A stretch of DNA of 64,000 nt from Sclerurus mexicanus (Eukaryota; Chordata; Aves; Passeriformes; Furnariidae): contig VWZF01003645.1 of the NCBI GenBank assembly GCA_013396755.1, forward strand, positions 124,001 to 188,000. Reading direction: 5' to 3'. The translations under genes were made by a program, and so were the position numbers. The notes under the pieces were generated by a model. It was not told where the DNA came from. It did no database searches and saw only the letters and a program-made list of their open reading frames with translations. Of this stretch, positions 14,101 through 29,100 are shown piece after piece. How positions within the stretch are numbered: position 1 is the first letter of the stretch; each line of letters begins with the position of its first letter.

Positions 14101-17100
14101 TCACTCATGCTATCAGAGGAAAAATTATATCTGCAGATGTTTAAGAGGTTCTGCTTACAAACCAGGGAGCAAGGAAAGGCAGAGCAACTTCTTGTCTCAT
14201 CATGCTTCATAGCATGTATGACAAATTTTTTTGTGTGTGTCCATGGGAACAGCTCTGCTCTGTTTCTTTGAATACTAAAATGATTATGTTCACAAGATGG
14301 TGTTTCTGGTAGCACTGCACATGGTGTGGGACATCACCAATGTGTAACATCATTGAAGCACCATCTTAGTTGGAATTATGCAAGAACATATGCTCTTTAG
14401 AGCGCTAAGAGCAGTTAGAGACCCCTGAGCTAGCTCAGCTACTGGAAAGCACTCTGTATAGCAGAACACTTATCAGAAGTTCACAAACCCTTACAAGTCA
14501 AATCACAGAAAGCTCCATGCAAACATATTTAAACCAGATTTCTGTAAAGTCCTGTGAAGTCAGGAAGGTAAACACCCCCCAGGCAACTAATGGAGAGCTT
14601 ATCCAAGCTACAAGGACATGCCTTCCCTAGGGCTGGATTCCCTGTATCTTCAATACCCAACTAGCATGATGCACTGATGCGCTACTCATAGCATTGAGAG
14701 TGCAAGCAACTTTTGGGCTTGTTTTTCATCCATTACTTTAATCTTAGGAATAAAAAGCTAACTGACAGGTTCAGGAGCTCTTTCAACACTGCATTTCCCC
14801 ATCACTACAACAATCAGTTCTAGCTGGATTTGTATGCATTAGCTACGTGCTTTGTCTGTCTCTTAGCAGTACTAGTCACATTGCCAAAATAATCAAACTG
14901 CTGAGTGCTCTGCTTCTCAGTGGCCTGTGGCACGTGTAACTCGTTTTACACGAGGACTGCTTAACAGATCTTGGACATGAACTTCAAGAGGCTTAAAACC
15001 TGATTTCTTTCTTAGGTTGGCTTCTGGTTTATGTAGCTTTACTAGTGAAGCATAGTTTGGGCATATTTTCTCCTTCACCCTCAGAAAGAGTCCATTGATA
15101 TGAGCCCACAAGAGCATTTGAAGACTGTCTGCTGAGGCATTTCAGGTTAAAACCATGATTCCATGCTCACAATGGAGCAAGACCAAGCATTGTGGTCTAT
15201 CTACTGTGCAACACATGCTCAAGTATAATTTCTACTTAATTACAACATTAAAAATAATGCCATACAAAATTAATTAGGTCATTAACACAGGTGCTAATCA
15301 TGCAGTGCTTTGAAATCCAAATTTTTACACTGGAGACACAAGCAATTTGTTAAAAATAAATGCAGTGATGGAGGAAAATAGCACAGATAGCACTGTTTCA
15401 GAACCACGTACATCTATCTTTTGGTTTGTACTTACGCTGCAGTAATCAGGAGGATTCTCAGGTAATTATGGAGATAATCCACTTCATTCTCAAAGCACCT
15501 GTTTTGTTTTTGTGCAGTCATACTCAGCGAAAGCTGCCTAGCTTTGAAGACTCAGACAGAAAGAACAAAACCTTTCTTCTTTGGTGATATGACCAAGCTG
15601 AAGAAAACTCTTTTACATAGCCTTTCACTTGTTTCTTGGCATTTAGATCTTGAAATAAGAGTTCTAAATGCCTGGCTGAGATGAAGAAGGAATGACTTTC
15701 AGCAGTTACAGAAAAATGAACAGATTTGATTGACAGCTAGGGGCAGGGGCGTGAAGAAGTGGAATATGTTTCTTTTTTTTAGCAGTTCTTTTTTGCCAAA
15801 CATACATGGAATACACCAGTTGTTTATTCTGATTATTTTTGTGCCAGTCAATTTCAGTTCAGCTAGCGAGCTGAATCAACCCAGAGCAGCAGGGCAAGAA
15901 AAAGAATAAGAAGCTGCAAGAACACTGCAACTGTGATGTGCAAACACTTAAATCAGTTGAATTTTGTATCACCTTACTCACCTATCTGTAGTTTACTCAC
16001 TGAGTTGTTACTCTCATTGCCATAGTGTGTTACTATAATTCTACTAATTAGAATAGAGTGGATTAGAAACAAGGAACAACTCTAATGTATGGTTTTGTTT
16101 TTTATTTCTATCTTGTTACAGTAACTCAGAGCCCATATTTTTAAAGTTATCCTTCTTGCCTCCAAGTCTACAATACTGGACTGAGCAAGAGTTTGAAATC
16201 CATGTGTAAGCCCTAGTAAAATGCTTACTTGATTGTAAAGCTAAAAATGTGCAAACCCACAAAAGAAACCCTAAGAAGGTGTATATCTTGTCTCTAAGTA
16301 AGTAACTTCTAAAGGAGGACAAAATACTCTTGTTTCTGAGGACAGAAGGAGTGATAGCATTCAATAGTACAGGACCCAGCTCCTTGCAGCTAAATGGTCA
16401 TACAAGTTTGCCTACTGTAAAGGATGTGGGAAAGTCAGCCAAGACCTAACCCCAGATCTCTTATTCCAGGCCTCTTAAAACAAGAAACTGATCTTGTTAG
16501 ACTATCTGTTCATGCAATACCATTCAAAAATGCCACCTGTTTATGACTATAACTCAAAAAGTAATTTGTAGCAGTAATCTGGAAAGCCACCAAACAACAT
16601 TCAAGAAAGCATACTGGAGAGCTAAGGAGTGTTTGAAAGAGAAAACCTAAGATTACAGCCTAAAACTTGAGACAGATTGGGAAGTAGACGAAAACTGTAC
16701 TTGTAAATTATGGTGAATGAGCTACTTAACTTAAACAAGACAGTGTGTGGGGAACTTAAAGCACCTTTATCCATGAGTCTGTCTACAGTTTATCATTTTT
16801 AATTGTGACTGAAACAGGCACGATCTGAATGTTGAATGATGCAAGAATGTTGAATAATATAGGTGAAATGGGAACATGGCAAGTTCCCTGTCACATGATA
16901 AATGCTAGAGATTCCTGTGACAGGCACTCCTCCAGTCTTAACTAAGGAACATCACTTGGAAAAGCAACTCCTTGTCACTTAGTAACAAGGGATCCTTCTG
17001 CTACATGCAGTATCAGACAGCATGTCCTCATTTTATTTATGTCACAAAGGTGTTAAAAGGTGAATGAGAAAAAAAAATCTTAAACTCATCATATATATGC

Positions 17101-20100
17101 TTCATTAATGCATTTTAACTATCTTACCTGGTACAAAAAATTCATTCTCTGTAAACCAGTTGAATTCTAAGTGTATCCCCAGATGAGCAGCCTTTACTGT
17201 AACCAGAAAAACTAAGTAGACAACTGAAACTGTACCTGGAAAAAACAAGAGCCAAACACACATCATGATGTAGTCGAAAGTTTGTATTTCTGCTCCATCT
17301 AACTAGATATAAATAGCCCAAAAAAGTTAGCCTTGGTATTCATTCCTAATGGCAGGCTATGTCTAAATTTTTTCTTTACTTCTTTCATAGGTCAGAGAGA
17401 AAAAATAATGCACATGGACCCAATGCAAGCTTTCACCAACTTTAATGTTTCCCTGGTGCTGCACTAGTGACAGTAGAAGTACCATGTAATCCCTTTTGCT
17501 GGGCAGGCAGCAAAGTCTCTAGGCACTAATAGATCAGTTACAGCTTAATCTAACCTACTCCAGCTATTAAAATGTTCATTTAGTCATTAGCTTTTTGAAC
17601 CAAACAGCCCAATGAAATACAAACATTTACTACAATTGTGAACTTTACACTGGGAGCCAGAAGCTGATAATGATATTTGATCACTACTAATTAAAACCTT
17701 GTCATAATCATAAACTTGGATAACCTTGATCATAACACTGGATTTGCATTCCATCTCATTGGTTCAGAAGCATCCAAGAGTACTCTGCACAGGTACAGGA
17801 CTACAAATAAGATCACAGATAGGTACAAATGCCTTGCTGTGTATACATGTGCAATGGAGAGCACATGATCTTGGCTTGGGCCACTTGAAAGAGATAAGAG
17901 CAGAATAGGAACCACTCAAAAATTCAAGAAACTGAGCAACAATAATTAAGGCTACTGCAATGGCCAACAGTGCTTGTAGTGAACAGAGAACAGGCTATAA
18001 TTACATAAAAACAAAAAAACAGCACTTGTAATGGTTTAGAATACAGATTCAAAAAACCCATCATTTCACTATAGCAGTATCTGCCCAGTAAAAAAAATAA
18101 CTGAAGAAATTATCATTTGATTACAACTGATAGCATAGTCAAGAAATTAGGAAGATAAAAGGTTCCGTACTTGATGAGCTAAAATATTCTAATTTCTTAA
18201 TGATTTAGGTTTCCATAGGTATAAAGGTGATAGTTCTCTACTGAGATTAATTTCAGCCCTTCAAAAATTGCCTTCTGTTTTTTCTTGTCCTATAAATGTC
18301 AAGGTTTACAATACGTAAGACAATTTTGAACTGCTTCTGAATTACATAATAATCTATTGAAGATGTGAGTGATTAATACTCTGGAGTTTTTATTCCTCAT
18401 GTCATATCTATCNNNNNNNNNNNNNNNNNNNNNNNNNNNNNNNNNNNNNNNNNNNNNNATGTCATATCTATCTACATAAAAGCCTTCCTTTTTGCACAGA
18501 AGCATATCAAGTACCCAAATTCCTCTGTAGTATTTACATAGTGGCTCCAGCAGCAGCAGCAGCAGATCCAAGCTCTAATAAAGTGTCACAATGGAAGAGA
18601 GGACAAATTAGACCTTCAAATCCCTATCCTCTACTGCCTTTACAATGTATCTCCAACTTTTTCAACCTGTTCTCTGATCCTTACCTACTTTTCCCCTTCT
18701 TTTCATTGTGGCTTCAATGCTATGCTCTCAGACCTCCTCTACTCCCTAAACAGTGACCAGTTCCACCCACCACCCACAAGCTTTATCCACTTTACCAACC
18801 CTACCCACCTTGGTCTTCTATCTCAAGACATGAAAGCAAAAAGTCACAATTATTGCCATTGTAGCACAAGATAGCCCACCATATCAGGGTCTGGGACAAA
18901 GCACAGCAGCAAGTCATACTGACTGAATGATGTGATTAATTAATCAACTGATTGGCAGCAAATGACTTCAGGTCAGAAGCAATTAACGTTTGGAAGTAAT
19001 TAGCTGCTTTGAAACTTTGACCAGGTGAGGAAGGGTATGCCTGACTACATCCAGGTAGTATATATCCTAAATCTTCATTCGCAAAGCCTAGCTATGATGA
19101 GTATATATCAAATGTTGCACAGTAGTAACTGTGCCACCATTTGGGAAAATCTGTTGTAGTGGAACTCGTTTTACAGGATTATCAAGTGAGCAAAGGGAAG
19201 AAAAATTAACTCCCTATTAACTGTTCATTCAAGCAAAGCAGCATAGCAAACTTGTGGGATTAACAAACGAACCAACAACTCCCTCAGAGGCACAATACCG
19301 GCTGCCAGCAAAATACTGAAGAGCAGCTGGAAAGCTGCTCAGTGGAAAAGGACACCTGGGGATGCTGGTCAACAGCAGCTGAACGTGATCCTGTAGTGTG
19401 CCCAGGTGGCCAAGAAGGCCAGTGGCACCTGGCCTGTATCAGTGTGGTCAGCAGGACCATGGATGGACTGTACTGGACATAGGTGAAGCCACACTGGTGA
19501 CATGAATATTGTCAGTTTTGGACGCCTCAAGACAAAAAGGACATTGAGGTGCTGCAGAGTGTCCAGGGAAGGGAAACAATGCTGCTGAAAGGTCTGGAGC
19601 ACAAGGCTCATGAGATGCGTCTGAGGGAGCTGGCGGTGTTTGGCCTGGAAAAAAGGAGGTTCAGGGGAGATGTTGTCCCTCTCCACAACTAACCTGAAAG
19701 ATGGTTGTAGCCAGGTGGGAGGAACAAGTGACAGGAGAAGAGGAAATTGCCTCAAGCTGCACCAGGGGAGGTTTAGATTGAATATTAGGAAAACTGTCTT
19801 TTCAGAAATGATTGTCAAACATTGGAACAAACTGTTCAGGCAGGTGGTTGAATCACCATCCCTGGAGGTATTTAAAAAATGTGCAGATGCGGCAGTTACA
19901 GACACGATGTAGCAGTGGCAGTGCTGGTTAATGGTTGGACTCGGTGACCTTAAGGGTATTTTCTAATCTAAAAATTTGTACTCACTGGAGTAGCTTTCAC
20001 TGTCTTCTATACATTTTAGTTATAACAAACTAAAGCTTTCATAGTATTTCTTACTGACCTAGGACGTTAAACTTTGCGAAGAAGGATGGAGATTTCAGAT

Positions 20101-23100
20101 TTAGCATGGGTAGAAGAATAGCAATCAGGTAAAATGGTACTGTTTGTGATTTGTTCCACCACTTCTCGAAGAGTTCAAAACCTGTATTGTTGCCAGAAGA
20201 GAACATCACACTCCTGTTCTCTGGTGGGTGACTGGTAGCAGCACTTGGACAAATGACTGGAAGAAAGGAAAAGAAAACTATTCTTAAATAAAAAGGGTTT
20301 TTCTTGCACAGAATATTCACAGCCAAGAACCCATCATTTCTGATGTGTTCCACTTATTGAGCACTGCTCAAAAGCAATGTTTGACACCTCTGTTCCTATT
20401 TGTTTTTTTCTTTTTATCAGAAGTTTGCTAAGACTCCACTGCTCGCCACCTTGCATTCCAATCTGACAGTGCTACAGTTCTTCCAACTGAGCACAACAAA
20501 GCTGATAATTTGTCTGAAGCCCAAATTGTGGCACAGGACCAGCTTTCAAGGTCACATACCTATAACTAGGTGTGTTCAGTGCCTGTGTGCACCTCCTGGA
20601 ATCAAATCCTAGGAATGCACCCATGCATCTGGCTGCATATTTAGCATCCTAATCTGTCCCTACACACTTCAGTAAGGTCATAGGAACAAAAATGCAAGTG
20701 TATTTCTGTCCAGAAGACCCTCAATTACTGTACATCACGCTAGAAACACACAAATTAAGGATGGCAAGAAAACAATTGGCAGGTCTAAAACTCAAGCACT
20801 AAACCAAAACACACTATCATCTTGGTGCTGTGCAGAGGCCAAGTACATCACTGCTAGACAACATAACAGAAGCAATTTAACATATGCTCCCATTACACTG
20901 CTAATAGAAACCATCACACTCCTGTTACATGGTGGCTGATCAATGGCTGCACCTGACCAAGTGACTGGAACAAAACCAAACAAAAAGATCCCTTGACAAA
21001 AACATGTTCATTTGATTTTTTTAAAACATGCCTATGAAGCTATGTATTGAAATACAAACCTGTATTATTGCTCTCATAATGTCCTATTTCAAACCTTGGC
21101 ATCTTACAATACATGATAGCCACCCTCCTACACTGGCTGCACTCCTGTTCTGGTACAAAGGAAAAGGTGTAAAAAGTGTTCTAGCAAATTTCATGCTTAA
21201 AAAGCACAGTTTCACAGTCCTTGAAAAATGGCTTTTGTTCTTAATGATCTCCCTGGTAGCCCTGAATGTCCTGGCAAGAGTCACTTGAGCATCTGGTAGC
21301 CCTTAATTTTGTGAAGCAGCTGCTTTACATCTCCTATTTGATGGAGGATACTGTGGAATATTGTTGTCTATTCTGCCTCCAAGTTATACCCCCTGCTGCA
21401 TAAGAATGGGAGAGAACAGCAAAAGCAGGAGGAAGTACAAGGGAAAGAGCACTGAAGCAGTTACTGGTGCCTTGCTGGTAAGAACTGCCAGAGAAGCAGG
21501 ATTTGACACAAGCTCAAATGCAAATCAACTGTTTTCCAGAATTATTTCTCAACTCCTTTGCCTGACTCCAACATCTGCTCTCCAGAAACGCAGATGTAGC
21601 TTGTGTGACACACAGCTGCCCAGCTGGTTATGATATGCTTCCCCATTCCTTATGCACTTATGCACTCAGGATAGAGAAAACTTTCTGCTTCTTAACAAAG
21701 CACTACAAATTCAATCACCATAGACAGGCAGAAAGATCATTGGTTAACAATGCCTGCCTTGCTCCTGCCTTCATTCTACATTATTTTGCCTAGTTAAGAA
21801 CTCTCAACAGACCTATATTCATACCTGACTCCAGTTTCTTCCCTTAGTTATGGAAATGTCAGACTCTCCCAAAACACACAAGAAGAGGCTCAAGTAGTCT
21901 GATGCTTTTCTCTTTTTTGCACTCAGCATCATTAAAGATGTTCTTACATAAGTTTTTCAAAAAAGAATCTTGCTGCAGAGCTTGTGAGTAACAAAGCTGC
22001 TCCAGCCAAGACTTTAAACAGTAAACAGGTCTGAGGCGCCTCAACTTCAGGGTGTGAAAGTTAAAATTCCTTAAGGCAATTCCTCATTGTGCAACTGTCT
22101 CTGCTAAGAAGTCTAACATTCACGGTTTTAAAGGAGCACATATCTGGGCATACACAAACTTGTAACTGGCTTTTTAATACTTACTCTCACACCCACTTTC
22201 TTTTACTTTTTTTTCCGTCCCCAATTATTAAGCTTTCCAAATGTGTGGTTACTTGGCGGAAGTACAAATGCCAGATAGAAAATTACAGTTTTTTAAAAAA
22301 CACATAGCTTGAGCTTACAATACATACTTTAGAACTGGAAAGGGGTTAGGCACAGAACCATGACAATTTGCCCACCGCAAACAAGAAAACACAATACTAT
22401 TAAGTGCTTCTTACCTTTGTTACTTCCATTGGTGCCAGGAACAATATCTGTTACATTAATGTCATGAGCATAGTCTGAAAAGAAGAAAATCTTGTTACCA
22501 ATGTCCCAAACCTCCTATTAGATTTCTATCTGTTGACTTGATAAAAATTAAGCAAGAAAATATTTTGGAAAATTTCATCAGAAATACAGCAGCTTGCACA
22601 CTCCCCAGCCCCAAGTGGATATTTTAAAACTACTTTAGAAGTGTTTTAAAGTAGCTCCACACTGTGCTACTTTCTTCTCAGCAGCCCTGTGTGTTTATAA
22701 GGTTCCCAACACTCCCTGCTCCCAGCTGATGACTTCTGTTCCACCAGCACACCTCGACTTGTTTCAGCTCCTCAGTCTGCAGTGTTGAACAGCAGTTCAG
22801 TGAGAAGATGCATCTTAAATGCAGCCTTTTTTGGGACAGCAAAAAAAAGGGCATGCAAACATTGCCTTAGTCCAGATGGTATTATACAAAAGAAGCTTCT
22901 TCTACTAATTTTCTAATTTTTTTTTTTTCAGAAAAGCCTCTGTGGGATGATTTTTCCATGTTGTATTTTAAAGAGTGGAAACTCTGGAAAAAGTTTTAAG
23001 TCTTACTGTCTACAGGCATGCCCAGTACTACTTCACTTGTAGACTTCTGTGAAACTTTACTGCTCTACCACACCAGTTGTTTCCAAGTTTCTGCAACTTC

Positions 23101-26100
23101 ACCTGTGCGAGGGTATTGGATAGCAATTTGGTTCTATTTACGTATACATACACATAGAAAACACTCCATCAGCCTGGAAACTGAATTAGTGTGTCACTGA
23201 TTAGATTTTGCTTCTGCTGCATGTGGGTGTATTACGCACAGAGAAGATCAACTGGGATAGCTGGCCTCAGATTTTTTTAAATGCAATTAACAGCAGCTTG
23301 TTTCCCATAAAGAAAGCAAAAAGTCTTGTGGGAAGAAAACTGGTTTTTCTTTCTTCATTTTGATTTGTAACACCCTGAATCACAAATGACGTTCTCATAC
23401 TTACTTCTACCAGTTCAATGTATTCAACAACCAAAAAATTTAACTAAAATCACTGATCACCTCCTCACTTCTTCACTGTTTTGTGTTGCTTAAAATTAAA
23501 AATAAAAAAAAGTAGGTACCGTGAAGCCATTGAAAGAACTAATATCGCTTACAGAATTGAAGCACTATAAGATTAGGTACAGATGGCTAACCAACTTAAG
23601 TTTCTTCTGTACTTAAAAAGTGGTTTAGGACTAGCAACTGAATTTGTGGATTTATTCTTGTTTCATAAAACAAAAACAGAACATGAGCATGGCACACCAT
23701 ATAAAAAAAAAAAACACCATGATATTACATCAGCTTACAATTTCCGCATTCTTTGTGTACTACTGATTTCTAGACCATCCTCCCTCATGAAATCAATTTG
23801 TTCCCACCTAAACTGTATGTGCAAATTTTTTAAAAAGTCATCTGAATATGTTAGAATTAAATATAGTAACCTGCTTAGAATACTTAGAAACACATGGCTG
23901 GAACGTGCCATTGTGTCAAACCTACATCCTATTACCCACTTTATAACCTAGCAATTAAGTATGAAAGTTAGGCCAAGAATCCAATGATTGTTATCTCAGA
24001 GCAAACAACTTAAGTAAGAATTCTGAACAAATATAGATAAGTGATAAAATAACATGCCAATCCCAGGGAAAAGCAGGACCTTTTTCCTAGAAAATGAACT
24101 GTTCTGATTGTTTTGAATTTTGCTTGTTAGAATTGGAGTTATCCACTTTAGAAGAATTTAGGATTCAAGAGTTAACGTTATTAAAAAATACCCCAAAATC
24201 TAAAATGGGATGGCTGTAACAACACATAAATTTGGTCAGCTGTAAAATACATCAGTCATTAACCAATAAAGTAAAGCATGTCCTTCAGGGATGGTAGGAA
24301 TTCTAATTAAACATTGTTTAAGAGGTTTAAGTGTCTGTGCTGTTATTTGCCTCAGACACTTGCTAACTCTTTCAAAATAGAAACTCTTAAATCTTAGTTG
24401 AGCTATTCAACACTATGAGTCAGATTTTCAAAGCTCTCAATTCCATCATCCATTCCCACAACTCTAGATACCTGATTGATTGTATTCACAAATGTTTGTG
24501 TGTTTGTGCACATACAAGGGTGTAAATAACAAACATGTTTTCTTTTGTTGCGATGCCACACTAAAAATTGCTCTTTCACTGTGCTACAGTCACTTTTTTC
24601 ACGGACATTTGCAAAAATTTTCCATATAGCAACACTCAAGTGGGTTGGTTGAAATCTAGAATGAAACTATATTTTTTAATTTCATTAAGATGAATCATTT
24701 CAACAGTCTAGCCTGTTATAGGGTTGTTCAAATAGCTACACCCATGCAAACAAAAGGGAAGTGGAAAGACAAAGTGAAAACAAGCAACCAGGTTTAGGTT
24801 GTTTAAACACCACCAAGAAGCCTCATTACTAACAAGCAAATGAGACGAATGGTACTTTGCCTTTCATTAAAACCACATTTGAGAAAGTGGCTTTGAAAAC
24901 ATACATGACTGTGCCCACACCACATATAGACTTGATTTTTCACACAAAGTAGTAGGAAAATCAAGATGACATAAAACAGACCTCTTCAGTGTAAAGTAAA
25001 TTCTTGATCTTTCCACAAGATTGCCGTAAAAGTTAATAAAAAATATATACTTACTGTATATAAACTTCCCTGTGTTGAACAGAAAATTGGACATAAGCAC
25101 CCAATAAACAACCATGGCTCCAACAAGTGATATCATAGAAAATAAGAGACTTGACCATTGACCAAAGGATCCAAAGTAATGCTTGCAAACATCTGGGAAT
25201 TCCCAGTTTGAGGTATCTATTAAAGCTGAAAAAGATACAAACAAGAGAAACTTATTTGAACAAAATATTATATTAGAGTCAGTAGAACTATTCATGACAG
25301 AATGTGTTCTTTTTTTAGAATACTCTGACACACATTCACAGTGCTTCACTTTGAAATATAACACTCTTTGAGTGTTTGACTGAAGAAGCCTGAAGTAGAG
25401 ACTTCTGTTGTGGCCATACTGCTACTTTGAGTGGCATGCAGCCATGCCTTTGCAGCTAAAGCCTTTTGCAGGAGTTATGACAAGGGAGGACAGACCATGA
25501 TCTATTCCTCAACAATTAATTTACACACAAAAGCACCAAACTGCAAGAGCTGCAAGATGTTTTGAACAATAAAAGTACATTCTAATGAGAGCCGCTGTCA
25601 GTGAGGCAACAGTCCATAAATTGTTTTCAACACAGAATACACACAAATATTAGGGTAATACAGGTATGCAGCACAAGGGGATGCAGCTACACCCCACGCT
25701 GTTCCACTGTGCAGCTTGATCAGAAAGACATGTAGAGAACTCAACAGTGCTTATGGAGAAGAGAAGCCTCTTCCTAAGTCCCTAAACAATTAGTAAGTGA
25801 ACATCTGAAATCCTGCTTGCTAAGAGTTTGGGTTTGGCTATAATACTTAGCTCCTAAGCAACTGAAGGATCATCTAATGAGGGATGAGACTCATTTAGCT
25901 TACAGAGCTTAGACTCAGACTACAAAAGTAGACACATCCAAAGGAACAGCTTTTATTTGCAGGTCAGGTCTAACAAATAGTAAAGACACAGACAAATTGA
26001 GAAATGTATTATGTATCTGTATTTCACACTTAATGGAAATATTTGCATTATAAAGCTTTGGATTTCTTACGTATCATTTGCCGTGATTTCACAACTCTGT

Positions 26101-29100
26101 AGCAGCAATAAAGAGTCAAAATGCCCATGAGTAAAATAAGAATAATTCCAGAAGTGAAGCCTGCCTGTTAAGAGCGAGAAATACAGTTTATTTTATCTAC
26201 CAATATACTACAGAAAAATGAAAAGCAAACCATGTTGTCAAAAACATTTTCATACACATAGATTTTTCATAGTTTACCTGTTTTATTCCCCATGGGATAC
26301 TTAATATGGAGGTACCCATCATTGTATTCCATATCATAAATCTAGGAAGGAAAAAAATGCAGTGAATAATTTAAGAATCTTACTTCATCTTGCCCTTTTA
26401 GTTACAATAGTTATGCATGCAATACAGAATATTCAATTATAATGCAATTTCTGGCTAATATATGGCAAGGTGCTTAACATACATTGTCACTAGACTGGAG
26501 TTTTTACCATAGCCATCTGTGCAAGTGTCAACTTTAAAAGCAGTTCCTAATGGACTGTATACGTAGATTTCTTCAGGAGCTGGGAGTACATGATCAGGAG
26601 CAATCTAACAAATTGATAAAAAACAAGACTTATTAGTAACACCAAAGTAACTATTGTCCCAAATACAGCAAGTCAACTATTGTAAATCAAAAATGTTGCC
26701 AGGAAACTACATTATTAAAAAAAAACACAAAACAAAAAACACCAAACCCCCAACCACCACCCCCCCCTCAACAATTAATTTTCTCCCCAGGGGAAAAAAA
26801 ACCCAAGCACAGTTGCTAAGATTTTCAGCTAGACAGCAGAAATGTGCATTTTTCTTCCACAAAGTTTTTGTAAGCACACTATGCACAGATCATGCTAGTT
26901 CTCTCCTTCAATCACTGCAGCTGACCACTGCTTAAATCTTAGAGATGGGAGAAATGAAGTCATACATCTGGGCAGCCTGGATCACTGTTAAAAATTCAAG
27001 CTGTTTGTATGTTTTCTTCCAAGGGTGAAGGCATTGCACAAGAAGTAAATCACAGCTTGTGACAAAACAAGACCTACTTAAGGCACTGGGCTACAAGATA
27101 TTTAGTTCTAAGCAAGCTACAGATTGATTCTCCCCAGACTTTTATTTCTGCTGCTTACATAAATCTAGACTGTGGAAGACCCAACACACCAGAAACCACC
27201 CAGTTCATGTGTCCCTGTCTTTGCCTTACCAATGCCCTGTCTGAAGAGGAGGTGAGCCTGCTATAGTAATGAATCCGCTTATTCATTGCTGAAGCTTCAT
27301 CAGTGACTCTCTGTATGTCATCATTCACACTGACTATGTTTGTAGGCTCCACATGAAATGGCCTAAAGGAGGGGAAAAAAAGAAAACGCTTAAAACCTGA
27401 GAATAGAAGAGCTAACATACAACTCACGGAATAGCTCTGTGACACTCAGGATGATTCTGTCATTCACTGACAAAAAGCAAATGCAAAAAATATCGATACC
27501 AGGGAAGCTGCCAAACATGAAAGAACCACAAGTTTGTATCATACATGTTAAAATGGTCTCCTGCCCAGATTCTGCAGGACAGCCTAACATCAAAATTCAG
27601 ACCTAATATCCAGTCTGTTAGTTCTCAACAATGAATCACAGCAGAAATACATGTTAATAAGCTTGGGCAAGCTTATTAGCTCTTATAACTGGTGTTCCGA
27701 GAACTAATGATGAGGAACAGAGGTAAAAAGCATGAGAATACAGAAGTAGAAAGCAGGCAAAGAGAGGTATGAGCAGTGGTAATGAGGACCACCTATGAAA
27801 AGGTTAGGAACTACTAATCTAGCCAAAAACCACTGTATGGAACTGTGTTTAATGGGGAAGGAACCAAGCACAAATAATTCCATGTGCCCATACTATTTTT
27901 AAGCCAATGCAACAGAGAATGGAATTTGTCTCCCTTCCCCTGCCCCACCTGAGTTAGACTGCAGGTACGTCACAGCCACTGCAGGAGAAAGCAGGCATAC
28001 CACATGCCCCTGGTTTTCCCTGCACTCCTGGAGGTATGGAGCAAGCAGAGTGAAAGCTGCTCCTAAAGTTATGACACAATATAAATCCAGTTTCATGCAA
28101 GGGGCACTACCAGATAAATGTGACCAAATCAAGACATTGCAGAGATTTTTTTTTAAATCAAGTATGATTTATTTCCACATAGGCATATTATGCTCTTCCT
28201 TAAAAACAACATTCACTCCTAGCACTGACAGGCTAATTTCTCAAACAAGAGAGGATGCTGATGAAGTTTAAGCCTTGGTACATTGGGCTTTTTCTCCTTT
28301 CAGCAGTCATTCAAATTTTTAAAACTATCTCAACAGCTTTCAGATATTCCTCTTCCAGGCTGATGTTTAAATCCCTCAAAAACAAGAACCAGCCCAAAAC
28401 CAGGACCCACAAGTTTCTGACTACCAAGAACAGAATTTAGGTCAGAAATAAATCCACACCATTTCTCCAGTAATATGAGCAAAATCTATTTGAATTGAGT
28501 GCTCTTCAATACCCATTTCTGTTTCAGACTACAAAGGAACTTGGTCAATCCCTCCTGCTTCAGCGCTCAACACCAATAACAAAGGTTCCATTCTCCTTCC
28601 TAGTGAATCATTAAGCATTTGTACCATGACACCACCTTTTATCTGGAAGGAAGACAAGGAATACAGTTATCTTTGGAAGAGATGAAGGTAGGTCCCTATT
28701 CCTGTGTGCTTAAGGGGACACAGTAAGCCGGCGTACAAAAGTGGAAAACAGAGAACACAAACTTCCCTCTCCATAAATTCATTATTTCCTTCACTTTAAG
28801 CTTAATTAATTCTTACATCTTCCTTCATCATAGAAAAAAATGGCTTAGATTTGCTAAGTTGTTTTCCACTTACTGAAATGAAAATGAACACTAGATTTTT
28901 AAAACATTCTCAATTGACTTTCTTCCTATGACTATGACATGGGAGGGAAATCCCTGTTTTGTGTGTGGTGTTCTGTGGTGTTCTTATAAAGAATTTAGGG
29001 GTATATCTCAATTGAACAGAAATAAATTTTAAGCAATAGGCTTTATTACTTAAGTCACAGGTACACAGGGCTAACTAATTCCACATGTAGGTAATGTACA

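Larger units (their letters stand above)
17236..20058 (-). other. SLC38A9 intron 8
   Basis: Contains the 46-base assembly gap at 18413-18458, a (CAG)n run near 18548-18563 and a long CR1 fragment at about 19.29-19.97 kb. No exon expected: flanking exons share a split Gly codon (G|GT). Confidence 0.75.
25226..27229 (-). other. SLC38A9 introns 2 to 5 (region of closely spaced exons 3-5)
   Basis: Short introns separate exons 2 to 6. The largest, 25226-26070 and 26605-27229, hold no recognised element except an A-rich/C-rich stretch at about 26718-26810. Confidence 0.6.

Noticed and set aside
19369..19912. Open frames of 178 and 90 codons
   Set aside because: Both fall within CR1-derived sequence, with no intact protein.
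21120..21165. Short match to exon 8 sequence (CCAGAACAGGAGTG on the minus strand)
   Set aside because: Only about 14 bases, without an extended alignment; could be chance.
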